DNA of 64,000 nucleotides, taken from assembly GCF_000380985.1 (NCBI RefSeq), contig NZ_KB905693.1, positions 248,001-312,000 on the forward strand, written 5' to 3'. Below the pieces are notes generated by a model. The model was not told the origin of the DNA. It saw only the letters and a program-made list of their open reading frames with translations, and searched no databases. This document shows, piece by piece, positions 17,295 through 26,589 of this stretch. Within the stretch, counting starts at the first letter, position 1; each line of letters begins with the position of its first letter. This stretch comes from Proteiniphilum acetatigenes DSM 18083. GTDB lineage: Bacteria > Bacteroidota > Bacteroidia > Bacteroidales > Dysgonomonadaceae. The translations under genes were made by a program, and so were the position numbers.

Positions 17295-18332
17295 TCATCT
17301 AACTACTCTTCCCGATCCGTCGCCTTTCATCAATGTTTCCACTTCCGGTACAGTAACCAGGTTAAAATCGCCATAGATGGTATGTTTCAGACAGGAGGCA
17401 GCTACGGCGAAGTCGAGCGCTTTCTGGTCATCATCCTTATAGGTAAGTAATCCGTAGATCAATCCTCCCATGAAGGAGTCTCCTCCGCCCACTCTGTCTA
17501 CGATATGGGTAATATCGTATCTTCTGGATTGATAGAGCTTATCGGAATAGAGGCATCCTCCCCATGTATTGTGATTAGCATTGATGGAACCGCGCAGTGT
17601 AATGATTACCTTCTTCGCGCGCGGGAATTGTTGCATAAGTTGTTTGCAGACCGACTCGAATTCCGCTGCATCTACTTCTCCTGCGGTCTGTTCCACCTGG
17701 AATCCTTCCGGCTTGATACCGAACACTTTTTCGGCATCTTCCTCATTGCCAAGGATGATATCACATCCCTTTACCAGTTCGGGCATGATCTCCGACGCCT
17801 TTTTGCCGTATTTCCAGAGATTCTTCCGGTAGTTGAGGTCACATGAAACGGTCACTCCCAGTTCATTCGCTGTTTGTATAGCTTCAAGGCAGGCGTCGGC
17901 AGCTCCCTGCGAAAGTGCGGGGGTGATACCTGTCCAATGGAACCATGATGCATCTTTGAGTATCTCTTTCCAGTTGAACATCCCCTTTTCTACTTCTGCG
18001 ATAGAGGAATGGGCCCTGTCGTACACAACTTTCGAGGGACGGGCCACGGCACCGGTTTCAAGGAAATAGACCCCCACACGTTCACCGCCGCGCAGTATAT
18101 GCTTCGTACCGACATTCATTTTTCTGAGATCGGAGATACACCATCCGGCTATATCGTTCTCGGGCAGGCGAGTGACAAATTCCACGGGAACACCATAGTT
18201 TGCCAGTGAAACGGCTACATTGGCTTCACCTCCGCCAAAGGTGGCCGTAAGATGGTCCGACTGGATAAATCTTTTATAATCCGGTGTGGCAAGACGCAAC
18301 ATGATCTCGCCGAAAGTTACTACTTTCTGCAT
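17295..18332 (-). CDS. kdgK: 2-keto-3-deoxygluconate kinase
   Basis: PfkB-family kinase phosphorylating KDG to KDPG. The 345-residue protein starts with TFGEIMLRLATPDYKRF, characteristic of KdgK, and has the substrate-side glycine motif TFGGGEANVAVSLA (about 31-44). The C-terminal PfkB signature is DRVGGGDSFMGGLIYG, whose Asp is the catalytic base of the anion-hole motif. It lies between the eda gene and the DUF4861 gene; its start is 1 bp from the end of the DUF4861 gene, so the two are surely co-transcribed. Confidence 0.94.
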   Translation of the reverse strand: MQKVVTFGEIMLRLATPDYKRFIQSDHLTATFGGGEANVAVSLANYGVPVEFVTRLPENDIAGWCISDLRKMNVGTKHILRGGERVGVYFLETGAVARPSKVVYDRAHSSIAEVEKGMFNWKEILKDASWFHWTGITPALSQGAADACLEAIQTANELGVTVSCDLNYRKNLWKYGKKASEIMPELVKGCDIILGNEEDAEKVFGIKPEGFQVEQTAGEVDAAEFESVCKQLMQQFPRAKKVIITLRGSINANHNTWGGCLYSDKLYQSRRYDITHIVDRVGGGDSFMGGLIYGLLTYKDDDQKALDFAVAASCLKHTIYGDFNLVTVPEVETLMKGDGSGRVVR

Positions 18333-18333
18333 C

Positions 18334-19473
18334 TTATTTTATCTGAATAGTTAAAGGATGATCTATTTTTTCTTTCTCTTTTTTTACAAACTGCGTCCAG
18401 TCTTCAAAACTGTCGAATCCGGCTTTGCTCCATCCTCCTCCCGCATAATAGGTATAGGATGAGCCGGGCAGATAGTTGTTCAGGCCCAGGTAATGTCCGT
18501 TCGCCACTTTGATATCGCTGAATCCGCCGGGATGGATAGCTGCGGTATAAATAGTACCGTTGACATTATCGGTTGGGGTTTCATAGGCGATAATACCGGA
18601 ATTGTCACCATAAGTGATTTCCGGCTTGTCTTTTTCCATTACGATACCGGTGGCTACGGTCAGTTCATCGGCATCCACTTCGAAAATATTGGTCACCTTG
18701 TTGAAAAGGGTATAGGCATCCAGAGAGATGATACGCGTTTCCGTTACTGTTTTGCCACCGGCTTTATAAGGATCGTAAGTGAGTTTGAAGGTAATGCGAA
18801 GCGGGCCGTTATCGAGGATTTCCGTCGTAACAAAATTATCTCCTAAACATAATGTATCGTTATCAACGGGAGCAGTCATTCCCAGGCCGAGGGTTCTTCC
18901 TACCTTGTAAAAATCCAATCCCTCGCCATGATCTTCATGATAAGAAGCCACACCTGCCAGGTCGTCTTTATACCACTTGTCGATAATCAGCGATTCGGTT
19001 TTCTTGGCCCAGAAGTCCATCCCGTTACTGATCTCACCGGTTGCTTTCAAAGCCGGGCCATAGACCCGGAAGGCACTCCGGTTATTTTCCCAGGTGAAAT
19101 CGTCTTTCCGTTCAGGTACCAGACGCCCGTACACAAGAGGTGTAAATGCTTCGGGTTCACCTGTTACAATCTGAAAAGAGGCTGTTTGTCCGGCTTGCAG
19201 GGAGACCGGGAAGATGAATGTCTCTCTGTTTCCCGTTCCATTGGTTACAAGTTGATAGGGAAGTTGCTGTCCGTTGCCATCGGTTATGATGATCGTCTCA
19301 CCTGTGGAAAGCGATAATTTTTGTTGTACCGTCTCCCAGGCTATCTCTACCATCTCATTTTCTCTATCTATTGATCCCGGGTTATTCACTTCCACTGTCA
19401 ACACTTGCTTTGAAGGGCTACACGCAATAAAGATTGCTGTTGCCAGAAGTAACGTGAGAAATCTTATTTGCAT
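18334..19473 (-). CDS. DUF4861 lipoprotein of the pectin locus
   Basis: A 379-residue secreted lipoprotein (lipobox IFIAC, Cys18) matching the DUF4861 pattern known from Bacteroidota pectin loci. The mature protein is beta-rich with many aromatic residues (FTWENNRSAFRVYGPA, GMDFWAKK, YYAGGGWSKAGF near the C-terminus). It resembles a carbohydrate-active super-sandwich fold, but no activity is established to my knowledge. It is tightly linked to kdgK (1-bp gap). Possible roles are lyase, uronyl hydrolase accessory or mutarotase-like protein; the sequence does not decide. Confidence 0.8.
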   Translation of the reverse strand: MQIRFLTLLLATAIFIACSPSKQVLTVEVNNPGSIDRENEMVEIAWETVQQKLSLSTGETIIITDGNGQQLPYQLVTNGTGNRETFIFPVSLQAGQTASFQIVTGEPEAFTPLVYGRLVPERKDDFTWENNRSAFRVYGPALKATGEISNGMDFWAKKTESLIIDKWYKDDLAGVASYHEDHGEGLDFYKVGRTLGLGMTAPVDNDTLCLGDNFVTTEILDNGPLRITFKLTYDPYKAGGKTVTETRIISLDAYTLFNKVTNIFEVDADELTVATGIVMEKDKPEITYGDNSGIIAYETPTDNVNGTIYTAAIHPGGFSDIKVANGHYLGLNNYLPGSSYTYYAGGGWSKAGFDSFEDWTQFVKKEKEKIDHPLTIQIK

Positions 19474-19661
19474 ACCTGTTTTAATTAATTGTGCTAATAT
19501 GAATAATATGCCAATATTAAAGTTAATAGTAAAAAGTGAAAAATTGGGGATATCGGATTTGGGATTTGGGAACTTCCAGACTTTTCACTCTCTCCAGTCT
19601 CCCGGTCTCTCCAGTCTTTTCACCTTTCCACCTTTTTACCTTTCCACTTTTTTCACCTAAA
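19474..19661. repeat. Pyrimidine-rich spacer words
   Basis: The spacer between kduD and the DUF4861 gene is built of phrases such as GATTTGGGATTTGGG and a long C/T-rich run (about 19567-19658). TCTCCCGGTCTC at 19598-19609 recurs at 47691-47702. No coding signal is visible. Confidence 0.55.
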
Positions 19662-20453
19662 CTATGGTTGCTTCCCGATATACGCCAGAATACCTCCGTC
19701 CACATACAGGATATGTCCGTTAACGAAGTTTGAAGCGTCTGAAGCAAGGAAGACAGCAGGTCCTGCCAGGTCTTCAGGGGTTCCCCACCGGGCTGCCGGT
19801 GTCTTGGCAATAATAAATGAATCGAACGGATGGCGTGATCCGTCGGGTTGTCTTTCCCTTAGCGGAGCGGTCTGCGGTGTAGCGATGTATCCCGGACCGA
19901 TACCGTTGCACTGGATATTATGTTCCCCGTACTCGGAACAGATATTTTTCGTCAACATCTTTAATCCGCCTTTAGCTGCTGCGTAGGCAGAAACAGTTTC
20001 ACGTCCCAGTTCACTCATCATGGAGCAGACATTGATAATCTTTCCATGCCCTTTTCTGATCATGTGAGGAATTACGGCCTTAGAAACAATAAACGGTCCG
20101 TTCAGGTCGATATCGATTACCTGGCGGAATTCGGCGGCGCTCATCTCGTGCATCGGTATGCGCTTGATGATACCGGCATTGTTCACCAGGATATCTATCA
20201 CACCTATTTCTTGCGTTACCCGGGCAATGAATTCATTTACCGCCCTCTCGTCTGTAACATCACATACATAACCATGTGCTTCTATCCCCTTTTCCCGGTA
20301 AGCCGCAAGGCCTTTGTCCACCAATTCCTGGTTGATATCGTTGAATACGATTTTGGCGCCGGCATCTGCAAAAGCGGATGCCATGGCAAACCCTATACCG
20401 TAGGACGCTCCTGTGACAAGAGCAATTTTCCCTTCTAATGAAAAATTAACCAT
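19662..20453 (-). CDS. kduD: 2-dehydro-3-deoxy-D-gluconate 5-dehydrogenase
   Basis: SDR enzyme reducing 2,5-diketo-3-deoxygluconate to KDG in unsaturated-uronate catabolism. The 263-residue protein has the cofactor motif TGASYGIGFAMA (about 14-25), NNAGI (near 90) and catalytic S-YxxxK in SAYAAAKGGL (near 157). The KduD-like ending is GHILYVDGGILAYIGKQP. It follows kduI in the same direction (74-bp gap), which fixes the assignment within the broad SDR family. Confidence 0.93.
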   Translation of the reverse strand: MVNFSLEGKIALVTGASYGIGFAMASAFADAGAKIVFNDINQELVDKGLAAYREKGIEAHGYVCDVTDERAVNEFIARVTQEIGVIDILVNNAGIIKRIPMHEMSAAEFRQVIDIDLNGPFIVSKAVIPHMIRKGHGKIINVCSMMSELGRETVSAYAAAKGGLKMLTKNICSEYGEHNIQCNGIGPGYIATPQTAPLRERQPDGSRHPFDSFIIAKTPAARWGTPEDLAGPAVFLASDASNFVNGHILYVDGGILAYIGKQP

Positions 20454-20527
20454 ATTATTTTTTCTTATTTATAGTACGGAAGTTCTTTTACTTCACATCT
20501 GTATCCCTGTAATTCAGGGTTGTTGTT

Positions 20528-21370
20528 TTACCGTAAGTCAACTATTTTTGAAAAGTCCTGATCCCCGTAATCGAGATTCTCGCCTGCCATACCCCAGATG
20601 AAAGTATAGTTGGTGGTGGCTGCACCGGAATGGATCGACCATTCGGGAGAGAGCACCGCCTGGTCATTATGCATCCAGATATGACGTGTCTCGTCGGGTT
20701 CACCCATAAAATGGCACACTGCCTGGTCTTCGGGCACTTCAAAATAGAAGTAGACCTCCATCCGGCGGGAGTGGATATGTGCCGGCATGGTATTCCATAC
20801 GCTTCCCGGAGCCAGTTCGGTCATTCCCATCTGTAACTGGCAGGTGGGAAGTACCTGGTTGACGATCATTTTGTTGATGTTTCTGTGATTTGAGGACTCT
20901 AAAGACCCCATCTCAGCTACCACGGCATCGGCTTTGGTTACTTTTTTATCGGGATAGTTACGATGGGCTGTCGCCGAGTTAAAGTAGAATTTCGCCGGTT
21001 TGGCCGCGTCGTCGCTCTCAAAATAGACTTCACGTTCTCCTGAACCGAGGTAAAGCGCCTCTTTGTAGTCAAGCTCAAACACGGTCCCACCTACTTTTAC
21101 TTTTCCTTTACCACCCACATTAAATATACCCAGCTCGCGACGGCATAGAAACATTGGTTGCTTCAACGGATCTATTGCTTCCAGGTGTAACGGTTCGTTT
21201 ACCGGCATCGCTCCCCCCACGATCATACGGTCGTACATCGAATAAACCATATTCACTTCATCCGGAGCAAATATTTTTTCTATGAGAAAATCTCTTCGCA
21301 AACGCTGCGTGTCATAAGATTTCGCATCTTCCGGATGCGCTGCATAACGTAATTGATAATTTGTCTTCAT
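20528..21370 (-). CDS. kduI: 5-dehydro-4-deoxy-D-glucuronate isomerase
   Basis: Isomerises 4-deoxy-L-threo-5-hexosulose uronate (DKI), formed from unsaturated galacturonate, to 2,5-diketo-3-deoxygluconate. The 280-residue cupin has its metal site in [15 protein letters not shown]: His198, His200 and Glu205, with a fourth ligand expected in the HNDQAV/EWSIHSG region. It is full length. ATG 21370 was chosen because the protein there starts with the family N-terminus [15 protein letters not shown]. It sits directly downstream of the pectate lyase gene that generates its substrate. Confidence 0.96.
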   Translation of the reverse strand: MKTNYQLRYAAHPEDAKSYDTQRLRRDFLIEKIFAPDEVNMVYSMYDRMIVGGAMPVNEPLHLEAIDPLKQPMFLCRRELGIFNVGGKGKVKVGGTVFELDYKEALYLGSGEREVYFESDDAAKPAKFYFNSATAHRNYPDKKVTKADAVVAEMGSLESSNHRNINKMIVNQVLPTCQLQMGMTELAPGSVWNTMPAHIHSRRMEVYFYFEVPEDQAVCHFMGEPDETRHIWMHNDQAVLSPEWSIHSGAATTNYTFIWGMAGENLDYGDQDFSKIVDLR

Positions 21371-21574
21371 ATATTTATTTTTCTGATTATTTCCCATTTA
21401 ATTTCTGCAACTCTCTATGCTATGGAGACTGTGTACCCGCACAAAATTACGATATGTTTTGACGTATTCAAAATAAAATATTAATTTTTTAGAATTTATT
21501 GTATTTCTGTTTTAGAGATATATAGCATAGCAAGTCCATGCGTAAAATATTGTAATTATTTATTTTCTTATATT

Positions 21575-21955
21575 TTAAAGATTAAATTCAGCAACAATCT
21601 TCTTGTAGAATTCTCCCATCACCACCTCCGGGGTAATCTCTTGGGCTTCTCCGGGAGATAGTATTTTCATCCAGTTTACCCGTTGAGCGGTATCACTTCC
21701 TACTCCTGAATTATTATATTCGGCATATCTGGCTGTTTTTTCGTTTTCCGGATTACGCCAATTATCCCAGCCGTGCGGATGAATTTCTTTGGGTAGTTCA
21801 CAGTGTATAAAGAGCGTCATGGCGTATGGTCTCCAGGGGCGGCCCAGGTAGACAGAAGTCACATGGTCGTCGGCTGTGATGTGGCAGTTGTTGAGAATAT
21901 ACCCGAACTCCACATCCTTGGGTGTACTTGCCGCGGTAATATATGAGTTTTTCAA
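21575..21955 (-). pseudogene. CE8 pectinesterase C-terminal fragment, out of frame with PL1
   Basis: About 126 codons matching the C-terminal third of pectin methylesterases (CE8): KNSYITAAS, then YLGRPWRPYA with the conserved active-site Arg/Trp, and NWRNPENEKTARYAEY. It is read one frame away from the upstream PL1 gene, whose own tail contains the first 40 or so residues of the same domain. The middle of the domain, with both catalytic Asp motifs (QDTL and DFIFG), is missing. Only a TTG at 21955 opens this frame, so it is unlikely to be made independently. It is the remnant of a PL1-CE8 fusion enzyme. Confidence 0.85.
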
Positions 21956-23492
21956 AATAGGTACCCTCTTTCACAAAGATAGTGGTTGCATAATCAGGGT
22001 CGAATGCTCTTACGGCATCAATCGCTGCCTGTATGGTGGTAAAATCATCTTTTCCGCTTTTGTCTACCACTAACTTTTTCACCTTTTTCTCAAAAAAATC
22101 CCGGCCCATCAGATGATCCACGAGGCTGTTGAGATAAACTTCGAGATAAGTGTATCCGTTGCTATCCAGTTCTTCCGCTTTTTTTCCCGGATAATTCTCT
22201 TCCAGCCAACCGTCGGGAATACCGTCGGAATCCGAATCAACATAATTATTATAGGTTTTATATTCAGGCCAGCCTCCTACATCATTCTGGCTGTCAATCA
22301 ATCCATTGGAGCTTCCTCCGGACCCTTCGAAAGAGTAGGACCGGTTCTTTACATTATCCACATATCGAAGATCATGTATATCCCTTACCAGAGCGTATCC
22401 CCCATATTTCAACACTTTCTCGTATGCCTCTTCCGCGTTGTCCGTGGTGACGGGTAAGAATGAAAATTCCTCATCGGCAATAATATCTTCCAAGGTAACG
22501 CCCGGAGCAAATTTAGTAAACGAGCTACCCATTTCGATCCCCAGCCTGTTATCCCGGGTTACTTCCGGATTTTCGTCCAGATAATTTCCTGTGATATAGA
22601 AGTGCCCATAAGTTCCTTTCGGTTGTTTGTTTTCTCCATTATCCGCATCGGGATTTATAAGCCGTTTCTTTGAGCCGCTACTTGAAGCTGGGCCATATTT
22701 GTAATAATTGTTGATGATATTATAACTACCACCTTCAGCTGCATAAATGTTGTTTGATCCCCAGTTATAGATCACATTATTTCTGAAATCCACCCTTTCC
22801 TCTCCGGGCTGGTTGGAATAGCGGCTGCCGCAGAAACGCGGATTGCGACTGTCGTTGTGTGCCAGGAGATTGTGGTGGAAAGAAGCATTCTGTCCTCCCC
22901 ATATACCACCGTAGCCATGTTTCCCTTTTCCGTGAACGGACTTTCTCAGACTTTCGGTGATGAAACACCACTGCATGGTGAAATTTGTATTATCGTAAAA
23001 AGAAGACAGCTCGTCTATAGCCCAGCTCATACTGCAGTGGTCGATGATAATATTCTTATTTCGATACCCTGAAAGGGCATCTACAGCCCGTTTCGTTTCA
23101 TCACCCAGGCGAAAGCGGAGAAAGCGTATGATCACATTATCGGCGCTGATCACGGTTTCATAGTCGCTGATACAGATACCGTCGCCGGGAGCGGACTGGC
23201 CGGCAATGGTGAGATCGCCGTTATTGATCTTCAAAGGGCTTTTCAGGCGGATATGTCCCGATATCTTGAAGAGAATGGTCCGAGGGCCTTTCTGTTTCAC
23301 TGCCCACCGCAATGTGCCGGGTTGTTCCGAATCTTCCAGGGAAGTGACATACAGTACCTTACCTCCTCTTCCTCCGGTAGTATATTTGCCGGCCCCTTCC
23401 GCACCGGGGAAGGCAGGGATTTGTGCTGCTACCCCGGCTGGAATGAGCAGAAGCATCACGGTTAGTTTGATGACGGATGATTGTAAACTCAT
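21798..23492 (-). CDS. Pectate lyase PL1 with broken C-terminal CE8 domain
   Basis: Secreted enzyme cleaving polygalacturonate by beta-elimination. A signal peptide (about 1-23) is followed by the PL1 beta-helix (about 25-420): PAFPGAEGAGKYTTGGRGG, DHCSMSWAIDE (near 150) and the Arg-bearing HNDSRNPRFCGSR (near 215). A Ca-binding type linker DSDSDGIPDGW (about 425) comes next. From about 472 the start of a CE8 domain begins (VVDKSGKDDFTTIQAAIDAV ... EGTYFEK). At 21945-21953 an internal deletion changes frame, and the last 50 or so residues are out-of-frame nonsense. The lyase should be active; the esterase is dead. Upstream and downstream genes are in operon order. Confidence 0.9.
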   Translation of the reverse strand: MSLQSSVIKLTVMLLLIPAGVAAQIPAFPGAEGAGKYTTGGRGGKVLYVTSLEDSEQPGTLRWAVKQKGPRTILFKISGHIRLKSPLKINNGDLTIAGQSAPGDGICISDYETVISADNVIIRFLRFRLGDETKRAVDALSGYRNKNIIIDHCSMSWAIDELSSFYDNTNFTMQWCFITESLRKSVHGKGKHGYGGIWGGQNASFHHNLLAHNDSRNPRFCGSRYSNQPGEERVDFRNNVIYNWGSNNIYAAEGGSYNIINNYYKYGPASSSGSKKRLINPDADNGENKQPKGTYGHFYITGNYLDENPEVTRDNRLGIEMGSSFTKFAPGVTLEDIIADEEFSFLPVTTDNAEEAYEKVLKYGGYALVRDIHDLRYVDNVKNRSYSFEGSGGSSNGLIDSQNDVGGWPEYKTYNNYVDSDSDGIPDGWLEENYPGKKAEELDSNGYTYLEVYLNSLVDHLMGRDFFEKKVKKLVVDKSGKDDFTTIQAAIDAVRAFDPDYATTIFVKEGTYFEKLIYYRGKYTQGCGVRVYSQQLPHHSRRPCDFCLPGPPLETIRHDALYTL

Positions 23493-23513
23493 TGTTGGAT
23501 AGTTTGGTCGTTT

Positions 23514-24701
23514 TTATCTCTCCAGCAGTATGCTGGTCATTATAAACGGGCCTACCGCTTTGGGATCGTCGTCTCTTACCGGCTCTGAAATATAGTATTC
23601 GAAACTGCCGTCTCGGTATATCTTTTCTCCCCCTAACCCGGCTACGGAGCATACGTTTGTGACAGAAATGGTACCGTCGCTGTTCTCACGGATAAATTGC
23701 TTCAGGAACTGATTGTAGGCTGTCGCTCCCTTTTCGGCAAATTCTACCGGTAAATAGCCTTTCTGAGCGCCTTTCACCCATGTATAGATAAACATGATCG
23801 AACCTGAAGACTCCAGATAATTTCCCTCCCTGTCGGGCAGGTTTGTCACCTGGTACCACATACCGGTTTCGGAATCACGATATTGATCAATCGTAGTAGA
23901 TATGTTATTCAATAAATCAATGATATGGCTCCTTTTCGGATGATCTTCCGGAATAAAATCGAGCACGTCTACCAGCGCCATCATGTACCACCCAATGCTT
24001 CTTGACCAAAAGTTGGGCGATTTCCCCGTCACGGGATCGGCCCAGCGCTGTTCGCGGCTCTCATCCCAGCCATGATACAATAGACCGGTCTCTTCATCAA
24101 TCAGATCCTCCCACGCGGTGGTGAGTTGCAATACTACCTCATCGAACAGAGCCGGTTCATCGAAAGTCTTCCCATACTCGGCAAGAAAGGGACCAGCCAT
24201 ATACAATCCGTCCAACCATACCTGATGCGGATAGATCTGTTTATGCCAGTAGCCTCCGTTAGAAATGCGCGGATGTGTTTCCATCTGGCTTCTGAGTAAT
24301 TGTAATGCTTTCAGGTATTTGGGATTCCCTGTTTTTTTAAATATAGGGAATAGCATTTTACCCGGATTGATATGATCAATATTGTACCGCTCTAATTGGT
24401 ACGTTTTGATGGTTCCATCCTCATTGACCATAGTATCGGCATAATTCTCCGCATAATTGAAGTATTTCTCGTCGCCGGTTTTTTCCGATACTTCGATAAT
24501 AGCCTGTAGCTCCAGGCCGTGTGTATAATTCCATTTGATCTTATCCGAAAAGTCCACCATCCAGCTTTCCGGATATCTTTTCATTTCCGAATCGGCCATT
24601 CTCATGTAATAGGGATCGAGAGGCGTTTCTTTCCCGCTGCTGCAATTCAGGAAAATGGCGATAAGCACTAAAAGCAGTACTGATATTTTCTTACTACTCA
24701 T
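23514..24701 (-). CDS. Unsaturated glucuronyl/rhamnogalacturonyl hydrolase, GH105
   Basis: Removes 4,5-unsaturated uronate from the non-reducing end of lyase products. The 395-residue lipoprotein has lipobox FLNC (Cys20). It shows the alpha6/alpha6 barrel pattern: NWYTHG-type segment KWNYTHGLELQA (near 57), VWLDGLYMAGPFLAEY with the catalytic-position Asp164, and NFWSRSIGWYMMALVDVL (near 228). It lies 21 bp upstream of the PL1 gene. The motif layout favours GH105 over GH88. The substrate is probably unsaturated oligogalacturonide or rhamnogalacturonan fragments. Confidence 0.9.
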   Translation of the reverse strand: MSSKKISVLLLVLIAIFLNCSSGKETPLDPYYMRMADSEMKRYPESWMVDFSDKIKWNYTHGLELQAIIEVSEKTGDEKYFNYAENYADTMVNEDGTIKTYQLERYNIDHINPGKMLFPIFKKTGNPKYLKALQLLRSQMETHPRISNGGYWHKQIYPHQVWLDGLYMAGPFLAEYGKTFDEPALFDEVVLQLTTAWEDLIDEETGLLYHGWDESREQRWADPVTGKSPNFWSRSIGWYMMALVDVLDFIPEDHPKRSHIIDLLNNISTTIDQYRDSETGMWYQVTNLPDREGNYLESSGSIMFIYTWVKGAQKGYLPVEFAEKGATAYNQFLKQFIRENSDGTISVTNVCSVAGLGGEKIYRDGSFEYYISEPVRDDDPKAVGPFIMTSILLER

Positions 24702-24776
24702 ACGCTATTTGATTAAATCGATAAAATTAATGATTTCTTGCTTGCCAACTTACAGAATGAATAATATAATGTCTGA

Positions 24777-26453
24777 TTATCTTAAGAAAATTTCATCTTT
24801 GTCCACTTCAGGAGCCATCTCAACCAGATTTTCCGGTAAACCCGGGAGATAGACCCCGAAATTCCGGCTTCCGGTTATACTGGCCGCCTTTTCCGGTTCA
24901 TTGATCTCAAACGAGAGATTGTCACTCCGGAAATTCTTCACATTGTTCAGCTTATATGCAGGTCCCTCTTCCGGGATCACCGTTACATCCCTGAAAAAGA
25001 TCTCTTTTGATTCCGAAAGTTCGGCACCATAGCGTGCAGTGATAAATGCATTTTCAAGGTTGATGTTTTCGATGTTCATTTCGGGCAGGCCGTTAAAGAG
25101 CATTGCTCTGCGGGCATTCCTCGATACAAGATTCTTTACGTAGATATTTCTGAAAACAGGAGTTTCTTCGGTGACCGGGAACGCCTCTCCATCGGAAGGA
25201 GTTGTATCTCCGTCGGCTAACGATTCCGATGCCGATTTGCCACCGTAGTACAGGTCGAACAAGAACGATTCAGTCACTATATTATACATATAAATGTTTG
25301 AAATATGGATATTCTCTACTATCCCACCGCGTCCGCGCGTACTTTTGAACCTGAGACCCACATCCGTCCCGAGGAAATGGCAGTTTGTCACGGAGATATT
25401 TTTTACGCCTCCCGACATTTCACTGCCTACGATAAACCCTCCATGCCCGTGGAATACTTTACAATTATCCACGATCAGATTCTCCGTGGGGCGGGCCCGG
25501 CGACGGCCATCCTCATCCTTACCCGATTTAATGCAGATAGCGTCATCACCCACATCGAATATGCTGTTCACTACAATCGAGTTGACACATGACTCCAGAT
25601 CGAGTCCATCGCCATTTTGCGAATAGCTGGGGTTTTTCACATATATACCATCAATAATCACATTCTCGCACATCAGCGGATGAATGTTCCAGGCCGGAGA
25701 ATTCTCAAACAGCACACCCTGCAGATACACATTCTTACATTCAATAAAACTGACCATCACCGGACGAAGGAAATCCTTTACTTCGAGCCACTCCTCCTCA
25801 GTCATATTGTGGCGCGGTACATTCATATCGCTCATCAGGTGCCCTTTCAGGGATCCTTCGGTCGGAAACCAGTAATCCCCGTTATGTACAACGCCGCCTG
25901 AGGCAACTACCTCATTCCATTTCCGTTCGGTTACCTTGTCCTTTTTCAGCGGACGCCATGCTTCACCATAACCGTTGATGGAACCTTCACCTGTGATAGC
26001 GATATTCTCTAAATTTCTCCCTGCAATGGGAGACTGGCAACGGCGCGTATCTAATCCTTCGAATATGGTTTCCACCAGGGGATAAAGTTCAAAATCAGGT
26101 GAAAAAAGGATCAAAGCACCTTTTTCCAAATGCATGTTGATATTGGAGCGGAAGACAATGGGGCCGGTAAACCAGACTCCTTTGGGAACGATCAGTGTGC
26201 CGCCGCCGTGCTGTGAAAGCGCTTCCATGGCTTTTTCAAAGGCTTCGGTATTCAACGCTATTCCGTTGGGATTGCCTCCGAAATCGGCTACATTTACCTG
26301 ATTCCCGGGAAAGACCGGAGGATGTATATAGGGCATCCCGAAGGGAAGATCGTCATAAAGGTATGCGTATTTGTAGGATGATCTCTCTGCCGGTTTATGG
26401 GCACACGAGTTTGCTACAAGCAAGAGCAACGCTAATTGCAATATTCTTTTCAT
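24777..26453 (-). CDS. Polygalacturonase, GH28
   Basis: Hydrolyses alpha-1,4-galacturonan. The 558-residue lipoprotein (lipobox VANSC, Cys17) has a right-handed beta-helix with all GH28 signatures: NGDGLD (280-285, catalytic Asp282), GDD (302-304), GHG (336-338) and RFKS. These four match the NTD, DD, GHG and RxK motifs of the family. ATG 26453 is chosen since it directly precedes the signal peptide; the in-frame ATG at 26480 adds nine polar residues. It is separated from the upstream gene by an inverted-repeat element (26491-26560). Confidence 0.93.
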   Translation of the reverse strand: MKRILQLALLLLVANSCAHKPAERSSYKYAYLYDDLPFGMPYIHPPVFPGNQVNVADFGGNPNGIALNTEAFEKAMEALSQHGGGTLIVPKGVWFTGPIVFRSNINMHLEKGALILFSPDFELYPLVETIFEGLDTRRCQSPIAGRNLENIAITGEGSINGYGEAWRPLKKDKVTERKWNEVVASGGVVHNGDYWFPTEGSLKGHLMSDMNVPRHNMTEEEWLEVKDFLRPVMVSFIECKNVYLQGVLFENSPAWNIHPLMCENVIIDGIYVKNPSYSQNGDGLDLESCVNSIVVNSIFDVGDDAICIKSGKDEDGRRRARPTENLIVDNCKVFHGHGGFIVGSEMSGGVKNISVTNCHFLGTDVGLRFKSTRGRGGIVENIHISNIYMYNIVTESFLFDLYYGGKSASESLADGDTTPSDGEAFPVTEETPVFRNIYVKNLVSRNARRAMLFNGLPEMNIENINLENAFITARYGAELSESKEIFFRDVTVIPEEGPAYKLNNVKNFRSDNLSFEINEPEKAASITGSRNFGVYLPGLPENLVEMAPEVDKDEIFLR

Positions 26454-26490
26454 CAAGTTAATATTATTCAAGTCATTCATTCTATTATAT

Positions 26491-26560
26491 GTATGCAGCT
26501 AAATCATTCATCTGACAATGTTTCGCGACCCATTAAAAAGCCTCCGATTTAGCTGCATAC
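26491..26560. repeat. Inverted-repeat element, family A copy 2
   Basis: 15-bp perfect inverted repeats GTATGCAGCTAAATC (26491-26505) / GATTTAGCTGCATAC (26546-26560), with AT-rich imperfect extensions outside. The interior holds the core CTGACAATGTTTCGCGACCC at 26512-26531, differing from 12899-12918 at two positions. It lies between the beta-helix lipoprotein and GH28 genes of the pectin operon. It could terminate, process or stabilise the mRNA. Confidence 0.75.
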
Positions 26561-26589
26561 TACATATAATTCACATCAATCGGTTTTTA

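Noticed and set aside
21798-22000. The PL1 C-terminal tail as a new domain
   Set aside because: The last 50 or so residues are frame-shifted CE8 sequence; the neighbouring frame gives the true CE8 ending.
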